A stretch of DNA of 64,000 bases. Source: Gerris lacustris. Its lineage: Eukaryota > Arthropoda > Insecta > Hemiptera > Gerridae. This document shows, piece by piece, positions 35,226 through 47,740 of the stretch (position 1 is its first letter; each line of letters opens with the position of its first letter). The translations under genes were made by a program, and so were the position numbers. The stretch is taken from the NCBI GenBank assembly GCA_951217055.1, contig OX578286.1, positions 43,477,937 to 43,541,936 on the forward strand, given 5' to 3'. The notes under the pieces were generated by a model, which saw only the letters and a list, made by a program, of their open reading frames with translations, did no database searches and was not told where the DNA came from.

Positions 35226-36273
35226 ACCAAATTAATATCTCCTTCCTAATGATCCCCTATAGCTAGCTCTCAGTCGACGGCGTAAGCGTATTAAAGCTAA
35301 ATTTTTATTTTATTTATATTAATGCAGTGGACACAACCGCCCTTAAGTATTATGTATAATTGTCCTAAAAGTTCCCCTTCTTAACAATACTTCTTTAGGG
35401 AGATGTGCAGTGACTAGCGGCTCGCTAGTCACCCGATTTGTACCCAGATGATACTGAAATAATTGCCTATAATGAGAGAACTTAATAATGCTAATAAAGA
35501 TGATTGATTATAAAAAGTATTAATGATTTAAATATTTCGAGTAAATAAGTTGTTATGATGAAGTGATGTATGAAATGGTAAAACTAGTCAGTACTGACGA
35601 AAAATAGATAAAAATGAGAATATTAGATCGATAAGCACGGTATGAAGGTTGAAGCAACACTGAGTTAGAATTTAAGAGTAATGGTAAAGGTGTCTGGCAA
35701 GCAAATTTAGCTAAATGATTAAATGTGGATGTTTTAGTCGATAGGTTTGATAATTATATTATTTAGTATAATACTAAAGATTTTGAAGAAAATAAGTAGA
35801 CTGCAGGCTAATTAGATTATTGAGCTAGGTGTTGATGTCTCGTGGCAGGATAATTAAATTAACAGCGAGTACATCCGGACTCGATTCTTCCTGTCTAAAC
35901 TCTTCTTTGAAATCAAACTTGATCTAATTTAATAAGAGCCTAAACATACGTTATGGAGTTTTGTAGTGTTTCAAGACTAAAGTGTTGTGTCTTTAGCCCA
36001 GAACATAGCTTAGAAAAAAAAGGTTGTATTATTTAAAATAAAATAAAATACATTGGATTGAGTCGGGGCGAGTCATATCGTGAATAGATTCAATACCAGA
36101 CTGCCCGTCTAGGCTTTAACTATAATACGAGGATGCCTCCCCACCACGCACTTTGTTAACATCTCGTACATATATATATAAACATTGTATTAAAACAATT
36201 GGAATTTAAACTCTATGTATAACACTTTGTAAGAAGCTCGCTTCAACAAGACAAGAATTTCCAATTAAACAGA
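35226..36273. other. Histone spacer, no gene recognised
   Basis: AT-rich with no notable frames. AAGAAGCTCGCTTCAACAAG near 36231 recalls the F1 terminal motif (GCTCGCTTCAA). Confidence 0.4.
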
Positions 36274-36281
36274 TCTTTCAT

Positions 36282-37373
36282 CAGTGGCGTAGGAACGGGG
36301 GGGGCTATCGGGCTCGAGCCCCCCCCGTCAGATTTGAAGGGGCAAAAAAATTACAAATAAAATAAAAATTAGTACATGCTTAAAATTTTGTTGAATGATT
36401 TGGTAAATAATACATTTATATTTTATTTCAAATAAAAATGTTTTTAACATTAATAAAATGGTATAATATATTATAAACATTTAATTTATTTGAAGTGCCG
36501 ACGGGTGGGTTTAAATAGGAAGATAAGGGCGGCTGCGGCTAGTAAAGCCAACAAGTCGGTAGTCGGCACATCACAAAGAGTTATCATGACTTCTATTTCT
36601 CACCAACACTAAACTAAATAAAATCTTAATAACGTGATCAACTGAGTCAATCAAAATAAATAGCACCTGCTCTGTCGTTGATGACAAGAAAGTTTCGTTT
36701 GATTTATCAGACTGAGTTATGTCAACTTGCTATCAGTAGTTTCAGAAGCGCGGCTCAAACCCCGTTTATTAAAAAACAACCACGGTCGTAGTAGGAGGTT
36801 GAACCACCCTTATAGACATTATCAACTATGAATTTTAGCTAGATAAGGAGACTTCTCTTCTCTTTCCTCTTTACCCGGCCTTTTTTGATTCTTTAGTCAG
36901 GTCCTAGCTCTCTCGCGAATCGTGTCAAACTGAGAATGTAAATTGTTTTTGACTCCATTCACTTTACCTCAATCTCAATTTATTTATTTTTATACTTTTA
37001 AATAGTGCATAAAATCTCATTTTTACTTTTTAAACAGTGTATACAATTTATTCTTATACATTTATTAAATTTTGATAGACATCATGAGAAAAAGACGAAA
37101 TACTTATTTAAATTTGTTCTCTAAAAAGTCGAAACCTACGAATATTTGAACTGCTCTAAAATATGTCTACAACTGCTTAAAATGCTGTTTTTGAACGTTT
37201 ATTTTCCAAAATTTTCCCGGGGGAGGACCCCCGGACCCCCCTTCTATAGGGGGGGGGGGGGGGGGGGGTAGAGAGAGGATAGGTTGCAGTCTGATAAAGA
37301 GTATCTACCCCCCCCCCCCCCTTTAGTGGAGGAGCCGAGCCACCCCCGTCCAAAATGAATTCCTCCGCCACTG
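36282..37373. mobile_element. hAT-type non-autonomous element
   Basis: Ends CAGTGGCGTAGGAAC and GAATTCCTCCGCCACTG are inverted repeats. The 8-bp duplication TCTTTCAT is exact (36274-36281 and 37374-37381). Both ends carry G or C homopolymers just inside. The internal block TTTTCCCGGGGGAGGACCCC (from 37201) recurs in four other hAT elements here. No transposase was seen. Confidence 0.9.
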
Positions 37374-37423
37374 TCTTTCATACAAACCGTGTCCATACCA
37401 AGGAGCGATTGCACGTATGTTGA

Positions 37424-37475
37424 GGTGCTGAAAAGGACCGTTTTATCATGATTCCGGATAGAGTTCTTGCATTTT
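37424..37475 (-). pseudogene. Remnant 3' end of a second H2A unit
   Basis: GGTGCTGAAAAGGACC (37424-37439) is the reverse of a histone stem-loop with one mismatch. The adjoining ATCATGATTCCGGATAGAG and TTTTTAA aligns with the H2A 3' UTR at 21119-21152 (ATCGTGATTCCTGGTAGCAG). No H2A codons follow clearly. The coding part would lie rightward and has been lost or replaced. Confidence 0.65.
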
Positions 37476-37652
37476 TAAAGAGAGCGTATATATTGCATTA
37501 CCCTATATACATTTAATATTATATTGCACAGGACGCTGTATTTTCCTAGGAATTAACTTGTATGGTTAAAATGGTATTGAATTAAATGGAAAAAAATAAC
37601 AAAAATGTCGGATCAGTAACCGTACAAACAGATTCCTTAGGAATTAAATATA

Positions 37653-39200
37653 CAGTAAAACCTGATAAAGTGACCCACCCATGTGTATATTGACAACTTT
37701 TTCGTCCCTTCAGAAATTCAACAAGTCCTTTTGCTTATTGTGACCATCTGCCTATTTTGACCACTGACCACCTTCTTCTGGTCCCTTGAAGGAATTTTAT
37801 ATCGGTTAAAGTGACCAGAGTAAAAAAAAAAATACTAATAAATAACATTTTAGTGAGAATCCCATACTAATTTTGAAACATTGGTTTTTAATTTAATTTC
37901 TTAGAACTCATATACTATAGATGTTGCAATATGATTAGAACCCACTTAACTTTCTTTATGTTTAAAAAGAATTATTAGGAAGGATTTTAATTCAAAGAAA
38001 TTATTAAATCGAAATAATTCTTGCAGGTTCTAAGAGTTAACCATAAATAGTACATAATTTCTCTGTATTTTTTTCTTTCTCATATAAAGAGAAAGCAAAA
38101 AGCTTTCTCATATAAAGAGAAAGTATTGTGATGGCGAGAAAATTCGATTTTGAGATTTTGATGGATTTACACGTTTTGAGGTCCCCTGAGTCCAAAAAAG
38201 TGGTTTTTAAAAAATGTCTGTCTGTCGTCTGTCTGTCGTCTGTCGTCTGTGCAGACGCCTGGAGCCTAAACTACTGGGCAGATTTTGACGAAATTTGGCA
38301 TACATGTTCAGAAAAATCATACCCCGAGGCGAAATCGAGAAATGAATTTTAACTCTAATTTTGGGGGCGCAACCCCCCAAAAAATCGAAAAAAAATATGA
38401 AAAAAAATTATTTCTCGAAAATGGTTCCGACAATTTTGATTAAAAAATTCTAAAATGTAGTTCATTTGAATACGAATCCAACGATATAAGCCGTTTTCCC
38501 GGGAAAAATCTAGTTCCTGAGATATTAGCATAAAACGCGGATGGAGAGAGCCCGGGTTCGATTCCCCGCCCAGGAGAAGTAATGTTTATGATAAATTTTG
38601 ATGAAATGTTCAATAATATTTAAATGTACATTTGAAAACTAATAAATGGGAACACTGGGCTAAGTAATTATGAACTCATATATGAGAAAGTTTGTCTGAG
38701 TTGTCTCGGACCGATTTTTTCTCTTTCACTTCATCCTCATTTCTTTGGAATGTCTCCTTCATTTCTGTTAGCAACTTTTATTTTTTGCTCAGTTCTTAGT
38801 TTGATTTAGAAGGGGAAAGGTGTAAATTTGTTTAATTTTCGTGTTTTTACGAGCATTGTGTATCTTGTGCTGAAATTGCCTCCAAAAAATTAGATTTTAC
38901 AATTAAACGTAAGTGCAAATATATATATTTTTTTTCAACTTTTTATAGAAAAATGTCTCACCTCGTTTTTGCCTAAATAGTAAAAAAATAGCTAATCATA
39001 TTTTAGAAAAGTTTTATTTTTTACTAATATTTACAAATTGTCTCTTTTCTATAAAAGTTCCTTTTCACCCTTTATGTGTGTAATATTATAGAAAAACCAA
39101 GAATGAGCACTTTTCTTTTAACTCATTTTGGGTATGTTGACCACCTTCCTAAGGTGACCACTTTTGGCCGGTCCCTTCGGTGGTTACTTTTTCCAGGTTT
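37653..39200. mobile_element. pogo/Tigger-like MITE with nested F2 element
   Basis: Left end CAGTAAAACCTGATAAAGTG preceded by TA. The right side near 39150-39196 has the inverted GTGGTTACTTTTTCCAGGTTT with GACCGG/GGTCCC blocks, but the last bases (TACTG) are missing. Repeated TGACCACC motifs lie at both ends. A Helentron-like F2 element (38075-38720) is inserted in the middle. No transposase was seen. Confidence 0.6.
38075..38720 (+). mobile_element. Helentron-like element, family F2, with doubled 5' end
   Basis: CTTTCTCATATAAAGAGAAA occurs twice (38075 and 38103) before the body. All F2 blocks follow in order, including the TGTCTGTCGTCTG repeats, GGTTCGATTCC, inverted CATATATGAGAAAGT and the hairpin GTCTGAGTTGTCTCGGAC (38694-38711), then CGATTTTTT. 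This is the most complete F2 copy. Confidence 0.8.
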
Positions 39201-39580
39201 AAATTCATTTATCTTATAATAGGTAAGAACAAGTAAGGAATCTATAGAAATGATTTTAAAACTAAGTAAATACAGTCTGGGAGACTTGCTGGTTGAAAGG
39301 AGTAAATTAATTGCCTCAACGTAGCCTACCAGTTCTTAAATGTTAATAAAGCATGTTACCAAGCGTATTTTAAATAACTTGGTTTAAATATTGTTTTTTT
39401 TAAAAAAAAATTAAATTAACTAATAATTATTAACAATGAAAGCGGCATAACGTCAGATCAAGAAGCAATGCGAGATGTAAGAAATTTAACCCTTTTTCTT
39501 TTTGGCCAGAGTGGGGTAGCTTGACCTGTGCCTGTTACCTGGTGATTTCAAATGAGTTTTCGTTTTTGCTTCAACGGTGG
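39201..39580. other. AT-rich DNA, no features recognised
   Basis: Nothing coding; poly-T and poly-A run near 39394. Ends at the target site of the next hAT. Confidence 0.4.
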
Positions 39581-39588
39581 CTCTTTGT

Positions 39589-41285
39589 CAGGGCCGTAAC
39601 TACAATCTTGGGGGCCCTGGGGCAAGATTATTCTGAGGGCCCTTCGTGGTGTCGAGGGGATACCTCCCCCCCCCCCCAGAGAAAGGAGGGTACGGGGGTC
39701 CTCCCCCGGAATTTTTTTGAAAAATAACCCCGCAAAACGTGTTTTAATGCATTCTAGAGGTCAAATTTACCCACATCTATAGTATTTTATTTTGCGCATG
39801 ACGCATGGGGGGGGGGGGGGTTGTAAATATCACTTTTTTCCACTTTTGGGGGGGGGGGGGGGTGGATGTGATAATAAATATTTTTCTTAGTTATCTAAAT
39901 TTAAAAGAATTGTACCAACAATAAAGAGTGAACTACAAAACAGTACTAAAGTGAAATAAAAAATGATCGTTCTATACCTGTCTCGTGTCTATACGTATGC
40001 TATAGTCGTAGTGCCAATTTATAGATCCCAAGATAAGGAAAGAGAGGCAACGCCAGTTCGGATATTTCCGGGAAGTGGCGGAAGTTACCGAGCGCGCACG
40101 AGTAGAGCAAGAGTAGTCGGTAGTTCTGATTGACGTCTCGTCTGCCACTAACACTGTCTACATTGGAGGCTGCGATGCATAATGCAAGAGGTTGACTGGT
40201 TACTATTTACTATTTGCGTCCGCATGTGTTTTTACAAAGCCGAGGGGAGAGGGAATTGCCCAGGGGCCCGGGCTTTCGGGGCGGCCATGGTTTGTTTACA
40301 ACCAAAAAGCCAAGAAGGATATTGAAGTCAGTTGGTGTAACTATGGGCCCGATTTGTGGGTGGGCCCCAAATCCAATAAAAACATAAAACTACTATCTTT
40401 GTACCAATGTCGATGGGGGCCCCTTTAGAGCATAGTAAATACTTCTATACCATTATCAGGGGGCCCCATTCAGTTCTGAACGCAAATTATTATTTTTTTG
40501 CTCATCAATTTTTTTTGGCGAGGGGCCTCCAATGCCCTAGCTATCACTAATTGTTGTTTGGACTTAAAATAATTCCAAATGTGTCAGAGTCTGGAAGTGT
40601 GATTTCTTGTGTTTCATTTAGTAACTTAGATTGTTGTGATGGTTTTATCTTATTCAATATGGTCAATGTTAATTTACAGTAGAGAAACTAACAGATAAAA
40701 CATATTAACCAACTGATATTAATAACTTTTATAATTTTATTTGTAATGCAGTTTTTGTGTAAATAAACTGTTATTTAACTATTTTGATTTGCTTCCTCTT
40801 AATCTCACTATTTTAGCTAACAATTTATATTATGCTTTTAAATTGCGTCATAGAGCTAAGGGGGGGGGGGGGGGCACCCCTGCTTATACGATCTCTTCGT
40901 AACAGTTTAAGGAAAAAAATTTGATAAAGGTGAACAATATATTGAGTAAGCGTCAGAGTTTTCTGTCGGTTCAAGGTGTAATAGTCCTCAAAAAAACTTA
41001 CTGGTGAACTACGTTTGTCATACGTTGCCACGGGGCCCCTGGTGCGTCGAAATATTGAATCTTTTTCTGTAAATGTCTAGGGGCCACCTAGTTTCAAAAG
41101 AACCGTTTAATAATAGTGCATAATTATTCTCTCCTAAAACTATTTTTTTTTTTATAAAAGGCTTTTAAAATTCACATTATTTCGTTTTGCCCATTGAAAT
41201 TCAAATAGGGCGGTAGGATCGGGGCCCCCGGGATCGGAAGCCCCAAGGCACTGCCCCGGTTGCCCCGGTGGTAGTTACGGCCCTG
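39589..41285. mobile_element. hAT-type element A
   Basis: The ends are CAGGGCCGTAACTAC (39589) and GTAGTTACGGCCCTG (to 41285). The left duplication is CTCTTTGT (39581-39588). On the right it appears only after element B is taken out: CT at 41286-41287 plus CTTTGT at 42113-42118. The interior shows GGGCCCC blocks and the shared GGGGGTCCTCCCCCGGAA motif (about 39696). No transposase was found. Confidence 0.88.
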
Positions 41286-41287
41286 CT

Positions 41288-42104
41288 CAGGGCCGGCGCG
41301 ACCGTAAAGGCGAACTAGGCGGCCGCCTAGGGCGCCAGGGCTTGAGGGGCGCCGCAAAATACTTGCCTACCAAGAAGTCCAATGATTTATAAAGAAAGAT
41401 GGATGAATAACCTAAATTAGAAGAGATCTCAGGGGCGGTTCTATGGGGGGAAGGCGAACACCCCCCCCCCCCCCCCCCCCCCCCAATACAACAAAGTTAC
41501 AAAAAAATATCTATTGAATAAAATAAGGTTAAACATTTCTTATGTTTTATTTTACATACCCATTTGAAACTAATAATCTAAATATTTGCTATATAGGAAT
41601 GAAGGTATTTCATCATAATGAATCTGGAAGAATTAATAGCATAGTATAGCTTTGGGTAAACAATTTTTTTTTTTTTAGTATAAAACCCGATTTAGTTAAT
41701 AAATGTTTCAAAACTTCTGCAGAAACAATTTTACAAACTTTTAGGTAATTGTTTTTTTTTAGCTGAAAAGGCTCAAAAAAAAGGCCCAAAATTAACCATT
41801 TTAAGCCTAATTTTCTAAAATTTTCCGGGGGAGGCCCCCCGGACCCCCCTTCGGGCTGGGGTCATGTATGATAGAAGGGAGATAAGTACGACTGGCAACT
41901 ATTTCAACTGAAAAGGCGTTAGTAAGTGATTTTCATTGTAGCTGTGATTAAATAATAAATTTTGGGTAGAGTGCGTTCTATTTGTGTTTTTCTTACAATT
42001 TCTAAAAGTGGGTGGCTAAATTGACTGATCGGCATAACCTAGAATGATGGAGGGCGCCTTATAATATTTTGCCTAGGGCGCCAAAACCTCTTGCGCCGGC
42101 CCTG
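41288..42104. mobile_element. hAT-type element B, inserted at the end of element A
   Basis: The ends are CAGGGCCGGCGC and GCGCCGGCCCTG, with a second inner pair GCCTAGGGCGCC. The duplication is GCCCTGCT (41280-41287) and GCCTTGCT (42105-42112), 7 of 8 matching. The left copy overlaps the last six bases of element A. It contains a long C-run (about 41461-41484), a further hAT-like start CAGGGGCGGTTCTATG at 41430, and the shared motif TTTTCCGGGGGAGGCCCCCC (41820). Confidence 0.88.
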
Positions 42105-42276
42105 GCCTTGCTCTTTGTATTGCCTTCAAACACCATCGTCAAGGCCGCGATAATATTGTTGTACTATAAAAGTATAGTCATTTAGGAAATAAATTATCTT
42201 CTCTCAACTCTCCATATCAGGATTCATGATGAAGTGTTTAAAGATGATTTAGCGACGCAAGAGTAAATGAGAAAGT
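42105..42276. other. Host DNA to the right of the nested hATs
   Basis: Short AT-rich stretch with no features beyond the two target duplications. Confidence 0.4.
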
Positions 42277-42790
42277 AGAAATCGGTCCGAGACATCTTAG
42301 ACAAACTTTCTCATATACGAGTTCATAATTATTTAGCCCAGTGTTTTCCATTTATTAGATTTCGTATGTAAATTTAATTATTATTGAGCATTTCATTAAA
42401 ATTTATCATAAAAATAACTTCTCCCGGGTGGGGAATCGAACCCGGGCTCGCTCGGTCCGCGTTTTAAGCTTTTTTTTGGAACCGTTTTCGAGAAAATATT
42501 TTTTTTCATGTTTTTTCAGAGTTTTTGGGGGGTAGCGCCCCCAAATTTAGAGCTAAAATTCATTTCTCGATTTCGCCTCGGGGTATGATTTTTCTGAACA
42601 TGTATGCCAAATTTCGTCAAAATCTGCCCAGTAGTTGAGGCTCTAGGCGTCTGCACAGACAGACGACAGACGACGGATAGACATTTTTTAAAAACCACTT
42701 TTTTGAACTCAGGGGACCTCAAAACGTGTAAATCCATCAAAATCGAATTTTCGCGCCATCACAATACTTTCTCTTTATATGAGAAAGTAA
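42277..42790 (-). mobile_element. Helentron-like element, family F2 (inverted)
   Basis: Begins AAATCGGTCCGAGACATCTT (3' hairpin region in reverse) and CTTTCTCATATACGAG. It includes GGGGAATCGAACCCGGGC (B-box-like in reverse) and GACAGACGACAGACGACGG. It ends TTTCTCTTTATATGAGAAAG. A segment between the B box and TTTTTTTGGAACCG is deleted. Confidence 0.75.
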
Positions 42791-42799
42791 AAAGGGTAG

Positions 42800-43225
42800 A
42801 CTCGCCTCTGAAAAATAAAGTTGGAGTCTTTTAAAGTTACACCGTAGTCACCTATTCGTTTTGAATGTGCCGGAAGGGTCAGGACGACAAGATTTCTCCG
42901 GAGAGACCGTACTCATGCGTTTCAAGTGAAGATTTTTCTGAGGGCAAATACTGATTGAAGCAAAGGTCTCGGCGACCGACTCCTTACGCCCGAAGGTAGC
43001 CTCAAGATACGTGATGAGTTTGGCCGATACCAAATGAACCCCAATGTAAATAAAAGTGGGTTTCGATAGTAGACAAAGCTAAAGAAAGAGTGTTAAATGC
43101 AAAACTGTCGTGGTAAAACTAAATTGCTTTCGTGAAGGGCCGTTGGTTGGTGTAAATAATCATGAAATTTCTACCCACTATAACATTTTTGACTCTTAAG
43201 AATTTCCCTTCTCACATTACACATC
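42800..43225 (+). promoter_or_regulatory. H1 upstream region
   Basis: No canonical TATA box is clear; CCACTATAACATTTT at about 43176 is the best candidate, about 45 bp before the ATG. Inverted CCAAT-like GTTGGTTGG lies near 43143. The farther part (42848-43033) is GC-richer and open on the minus strand, with no recognised product. Confidence 0.4.
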
Positions 43226-43858
43226 ATGACCGACGCGGTTGAAACTGATGTCGCATCTCCTGCCCCGGTTTCCCCTAAAAAGGGTAAGGGTAAAGCCACT
43301 CCTGCTAAGAAGAAGGCCAGCTCTACTGCCAAAAAGCCCACTCACGGCGCTCACCCTCCTACGGCAAAGATGGTCGTGAGCGCCATAGCAGCCTTGAAGG
43401 AGAGAGGTGGTTCATCCAACCAAGCCATCAAGAAGTACATCGCCACCACTTATAAGATCGACGCCGAGAACCTCGCCCCGTTCATCAAGAAGTACCTCGA
43501 GTCGGCCGTTGTCGCAGGGACTCTCCTCCAGACTAAAGGCAAGGGCGCATCCGGCTTATTCAAGTTGGCTAAGTCCTCTTCTGAAGGAGCAACTGCGAAG
43601 AAACCACGGGTCAAGAAGGCTTCCGCCGAGAAGAAGACTAAATCTGCTAGTACCCCTAAAAAGACTGCTGCTAAAAAGGTTAAAGTGGCCGCGGTGAAAG
43701 CGAGGAAAACCGCCAAGACTCCAACCAATCCTAAGGTGCCCAAGGCAAAGAAGATCATCGCTAAAAAGGCATCTACAGTCAAGAACACACCAGCGGCCAA
43801 GAAATTACCAGCCAAGCCGAAGAAGGCCGTGGCAACCAAAAAACCTGCTAAGAAGTAG
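43226..43858 (+). CDS. H1: Linker histone H1
   Basis: An uninterrupted 210-aa frame. Residues 1-40 are a Lys/Ala/Pro-rich N-tail ([20 protein letters not shown]). Residues about 41-116 form the winged-helix globular domain: [69 protein letters not shown]. Residues 117-210 are a Lys/Ala-rich C-tail with TPKK and SxKK-type motifs. Size and domain order match insect H1. H1 binds the nucleosome at linker DNA entry/exit and compacts chromatin. A perfect 3' stem-loop follows 23 bp after the stop, so S-phase, non-polyadenylated expression is expected. It is the only unquestionably intact gene in the window, flanked by an inactive F2 element and an H3 pseudogene. Confidence 0.95.
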   Translation: MTDAVETDVASPAPVSPKKGKGKATPAKKKASSTAKKPTHGAHPPTAKMVVSAIAALKERGGSSNQAIKKYIATTYKIDAENLAPFIKKYLESAVVAGTLLQTKGKGASGLFKLAKSSSEGATAKKPRVKKASAEKKTKSASTPKKTAAKKVKVAAVKARKTAKTPTNPKVPKAKKIIAKKASTVKNTPAAKKLPAKPKKAVATKKPAKK

Positions 43859-43880
43859 ACTTTTAAACATTAATAAAAAG

Positions 43881-43896
43881 GGTCCTTTTCAGGACC
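43881..43896 (+). terminator. Histone 3' stem-loop (H1 unit)
   Basis: GGTCCTTTTCAGGACC followed by ACC. Intact; upstream context AAAAAG rather than the AAAAC seen in the core histones. Confidence 0.95.
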
Positions 43897-44788
43897 ACCT
43901 AACCTTGATCTAGTTTACTTCAATCTCCTGTCAACTATAATAATACAAGAAACCTTGTGGAGAAGGGCTAAAACGTAGATGTAAAGGATATAGGAAAACA
44001 CGTAGTCGACTTAATAATTCTAATATCAAAAACATCTATTATTGAGGAAACTTTCAACATCTTTTAATGATCAAAATAATTATAAATTTCAGAACATCTA
44101 CATATTATATTTATAATTATTTAGACAATTTTATTAATGTGATTAATTTTTTTTAAATTGAGCCAGAAAGTACACTTTAATTTGTGAATATTTAAAATGG
44201 AAAAAAATAAAATAATTATAATAATACTTACAAAACCACAACAAGTTACCATTCAAACTGAATAGAGAATTCAAGAAAATATTCTAAAATAGAAGAAAAA
44301 AAATATATATATTTTGTAAATATTAAAAATTAAAGAAATGGTTCTTACATATGACACTGAACACATACCATTATTATGACTAGAGAGGTTAAAAAAAAAG
44401 AAACAACAATATTGTCACCACAATTTTTTTTTTATAATTAAAAGACGCGTTTCGACTTACAATGCCATCTTCAGTATGCGTGTTAACTCAGTAAGAGTGA
44501 ATGCTGTACTAAGCTAACTATTTTACAAATTTTATGGTAAACTAACAGCGCAAGGGGGGTTAGACTAGGGTTGTGTGGGTAGAAGGATTACGGAAGGAAT
44601 AAGGTATGGGGTATGGAGTTGAGATCCAAGTCGGAACCCAATAAACGTATAATTCAGGTAAACATTTTGTTCCAAAAGTCCCCTGTATACTCGGGGCCCC
44701 CTGTGTTCAATAAAGATATTCGATGAACGCAAAAAAGTTCTTTATATTTAAATTCAAATTAAATATAAAGTGTCATAGTCATCTTAGG
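43897..44788. other. Spacer between H1 and H3
   Basis: AT-rich. AAGACGCGTTTCGACTTAC and CCATCTTCAG near 44440-44475 resemble untranslated blocks of Penelope-like or similar elements. No CCAAT/TATA arrangement stands out before H3. Confidence 0.35.
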
Positions 44789-45199
<411 letters not shown>

Positions 45200-45233
45200 G
45201 AAGATCATGTGTCATTGACACACCGACCAAAAC

Positions 45234-45249
45234 GGTCCTTTTCAGGACC
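45234..45249 (+). terminator. Histone 3' stem-loop (H3 unit)
   Basis: GGTCCTTTTCAGGACC with AAAAC before and ACC after, 34 bp past the H3 stop. Intact. Confidence 0.95.
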
Positions 45250-45410
45250 ACCAACCCTTCTAACTTTTCCCTTATCACAATTGTGAACGTCCAGGTCTAG
45301 AGGCATATCTGAGGAGCTTAGTATCAAAGAAGGACAAGAGCACATTTCAAAATGTTACAGGAGAGCCGAAAAACTGTAGCTCAAATTCTAGAGGTGCTAG
45401 AGCAATGATT

Positions 45411-46126
45411 TTTAGGATCCGTAGGCAAAACCAAGGACCCTTTTATTTTCCTGCGTGTGTCTGTCCGTCCGTCCTCTCACGGCTACACCTTTCGTCCGAT
45501 CACTTTGAAATTTGGTATGTATGTGTCTTGTACCTGCCCACATATTTTAAAAATATAGCGACTTAAAAAAATATATATATTTTTTTAAATTAGGGTAAAA
45601 AAACTTAAGGGTTAAAATTTTTTTATTTTTTTTCGACACCGTGAGGGGTATCATATGAAAGGGAACGTCGAGCTGATTACAAAAATATATAATTCTTTGG
45701 ATATAACTTTGGTAGGGCGAGCGTAGGCAAGTTTGAAGTGGGTTTGAAACGTGTCCCCCATCTATCTCGCTTATTTGAAGAGCAAGAAATCTTAAAAAAT
45801 TCCTGAACATTCTTCGACCAAAAGTAAAGATACCACTTTTTGGAAATTTCGAAAAAAATATTATTTTATTTTTTATTGACAAAATACGTTTTGTTTATAA
45901 TTATGGTTTTTTCGATGTATTTATATGGTTGTAGTCCGGTTCAGTGGCAAAAAATACATTATCAGAGTGTGTTTTGAGAATATCAGACCCTTAGAATGGT
46001 TCAAAGTAAGCTTTTTAGCATTTTAAAAAAACACTGTTTATACACTTTACAAGTTAAACACTATATAGTGTGGCCTACGGACCCTCGCTGTGTGCTGACT
46101 AGCACACACTTGACCTGTTTATTTTT
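45411..46126 (+). mobile_element. Helentron-like element, family F3
   Basis: The 5' end is GGATCCGTAGGCAAAACC with a self-complementary GGACCC. The microsatellite is TGTGTCTGTCCGTCCGTCC. The block TTGAAATTTGGTATGTATG follows. The 3' subterminal GCCTACGGACCC is the inverse of the 5' end. The terminal hairpin is GTGTGCTGACTAGCACAC, followed by ACTTGACCTGTTTATTTTT. It matches 61869-62575 closely. Confidence 0.75.
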
Positions 46127-46884
46127 CTGTAGATTCTTAATAGACTCAAAACTAGTAAGAAGTACTGAAAACGTGAATTTCTTTTATAATGGTTAGAATA
46201 ATAATATTGGAGGAATAATTTTTTTTTTTTAAGTTTTTTAGTTCTTAGGGGGTAGTGCCCCCCAAATTTAGAGCTAAAATTGATTTCTCGATTTCCCCTC
46301 GGGGAATCATTTTTCTAAACATGTATGACAAAATGGTAGGATTAGGTATTCAGATGCTAAAGCCCGCAGTGCTTCATAGGAACAAGTTAGTAAAATGCAG
46401 GCTCCTGGTTGGCTGTTTCGGTTATGTCCACTTTTGAAGCAAAACGTGTGTTCACTTGTCCGTATTTGAAACAAAATAACAAATATTATTGCATTTTTAC
46501 CCCTTTTCTGGTCGTTTTTGATGCAAATGGATATCAGAATCTGATGCAGCAGCCAAAAATCTATAAGAAACAATCGATAACTGAAATTCGGAAAAAATGT
46601 CGAATGTCTGTCTTTGATACTATGTCGTTGGCCAATATATATACTTATAAGGAATAAAATACAATAAAGAACGCACAACTATGTAAATACTAATTAACAT
46701 GCGCCTGGCGCCATTTTCTTTATTACAAATCAGTGTTGCCTATACACCTCCACATTTAGTTCTCATAACAAAAACATAAAAGATATCATTTAAATAACAT
46801 TTTTTTTTTTTTTTTTTCTACACAAGAAATTATTATTAATCAACTTATCCTACATTATTATAACTCATCTCTATACCGTTTAGG
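46127..46884. other. Mixed repeat debris
   Basis: A short F2 fragment in reverse (about 46240-46330: GGGGGTAGTGCCCCCCAAAT, GATTTCTCGATTTCCCCTCG) is followed by unassigned sequence open in both directions (46307-46678) with no domain, then a T-run at about 46799-46818. Confidence 0.4.
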
Positions 46885-46984
46885 CTTAACTACTTCTTGT
46901 CCACTGCAAGTAGTGTACTTATCTTGATTGCCTGGATGGTGGTTATTGAAATCAGAATCATGTTCAGCAGAATTGAATCCCTTT

Positions 46985-47733
46985 CCCTCATATTGAGTAC
47001 TTTGATTTATGGGGGATACATTTTTGTGGATGAAGTGGGTCTCTTAACTAAATGTCTGCTAGTACGTCTGTACACTGTATTGTGACCATTACTGACAAAA
47101 AATGACCTGGGGGTGTTTGCCTTTTTAACTATTTGACCAGGCACCCATTTTTTGTCTTTTTGCATATAGACTTTTTGGCCAGGGGTAAAAGGGGGCCTGC
47201 GGTGAGATGACTTATCATAATGTTATTTAGCTTTTGCTTTATATTTTACATCTTCTTTTAGTAAATTATCTCCATCGACAACACATGGTTTAAGCTTGTC
47301 TTTAACTAAAGGTAAGTTAGTCCTTAATAACTGAAATACCTAATACTGAAAGGATTATTGTCTGATCTTATTATACGTTGGAGGCCATGAGTAGCAAATA
47401 AAATTTTTAGGTGATTAATTAGTTCTTTAGATGTTTTATTTCTTATTTCAATAATCTCAAGCCATCGAGAGTAGTAATCACACACAATCAGAAAAATTTT
47501 GCTCTTATACTCACAAATGTCCATAGCTATCATTTCAAAAGGGTAGCTAGGGAGGGGGGTACTGATGAGAGGTTCTTTACAAGGTTTTCTTTGATTAATG
47601 CCACATACACCACATTGGCTAATATAATTTTCAATATCACGTATCATGTGAGGCCAATACATAATAGATCTGGCTCGTGACTTAGTTTTATTAATCCCAA
47701 AGTGTGGTTTATGTACAGACTCTAAAAAATAAG
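46985..47733 (-). pseudogene. gypsy integrase
   Basis: The H2C2 zinc motif begins before 47662 (HKPHFGINK) and ends CGVCGINQRK. The core starts MIAMDICEYKSK and DYYSRWLEIIEI, and reaches the second catalytic Asp in RSDNNPF (about 47345), where the frame breaks. Sequence up to the catalytic Glu is missing. A C-terminal piece resumes with LPLVKDKLKP and PPFTPGQKVYMQKDK, typical of the gypsy integrase tail, to about 46985. The left neighbour on the coding strand is the hAT at 47741. Confidence 0.82.
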
Positions 47734-47740
47734 TCCTAAG

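Noticed and set aside
42848..43033. 61-codon minus-strand frame upstream of H1
   Set aside because: GC-richer and open, but no domain, no start context and no second copy in the window.
43450..43839. 129-codon frame antisense to H1
   Set aside because: It is the complement of Lys/Ala-rich codons of H1 and has no independent support.
46307..46678. 123-codon minus-strand frame overlapping an 82-codon plus-strand frame
   Set aside because: Both strands are open by composition; part lies in an F2 fragment; no family resemblance.
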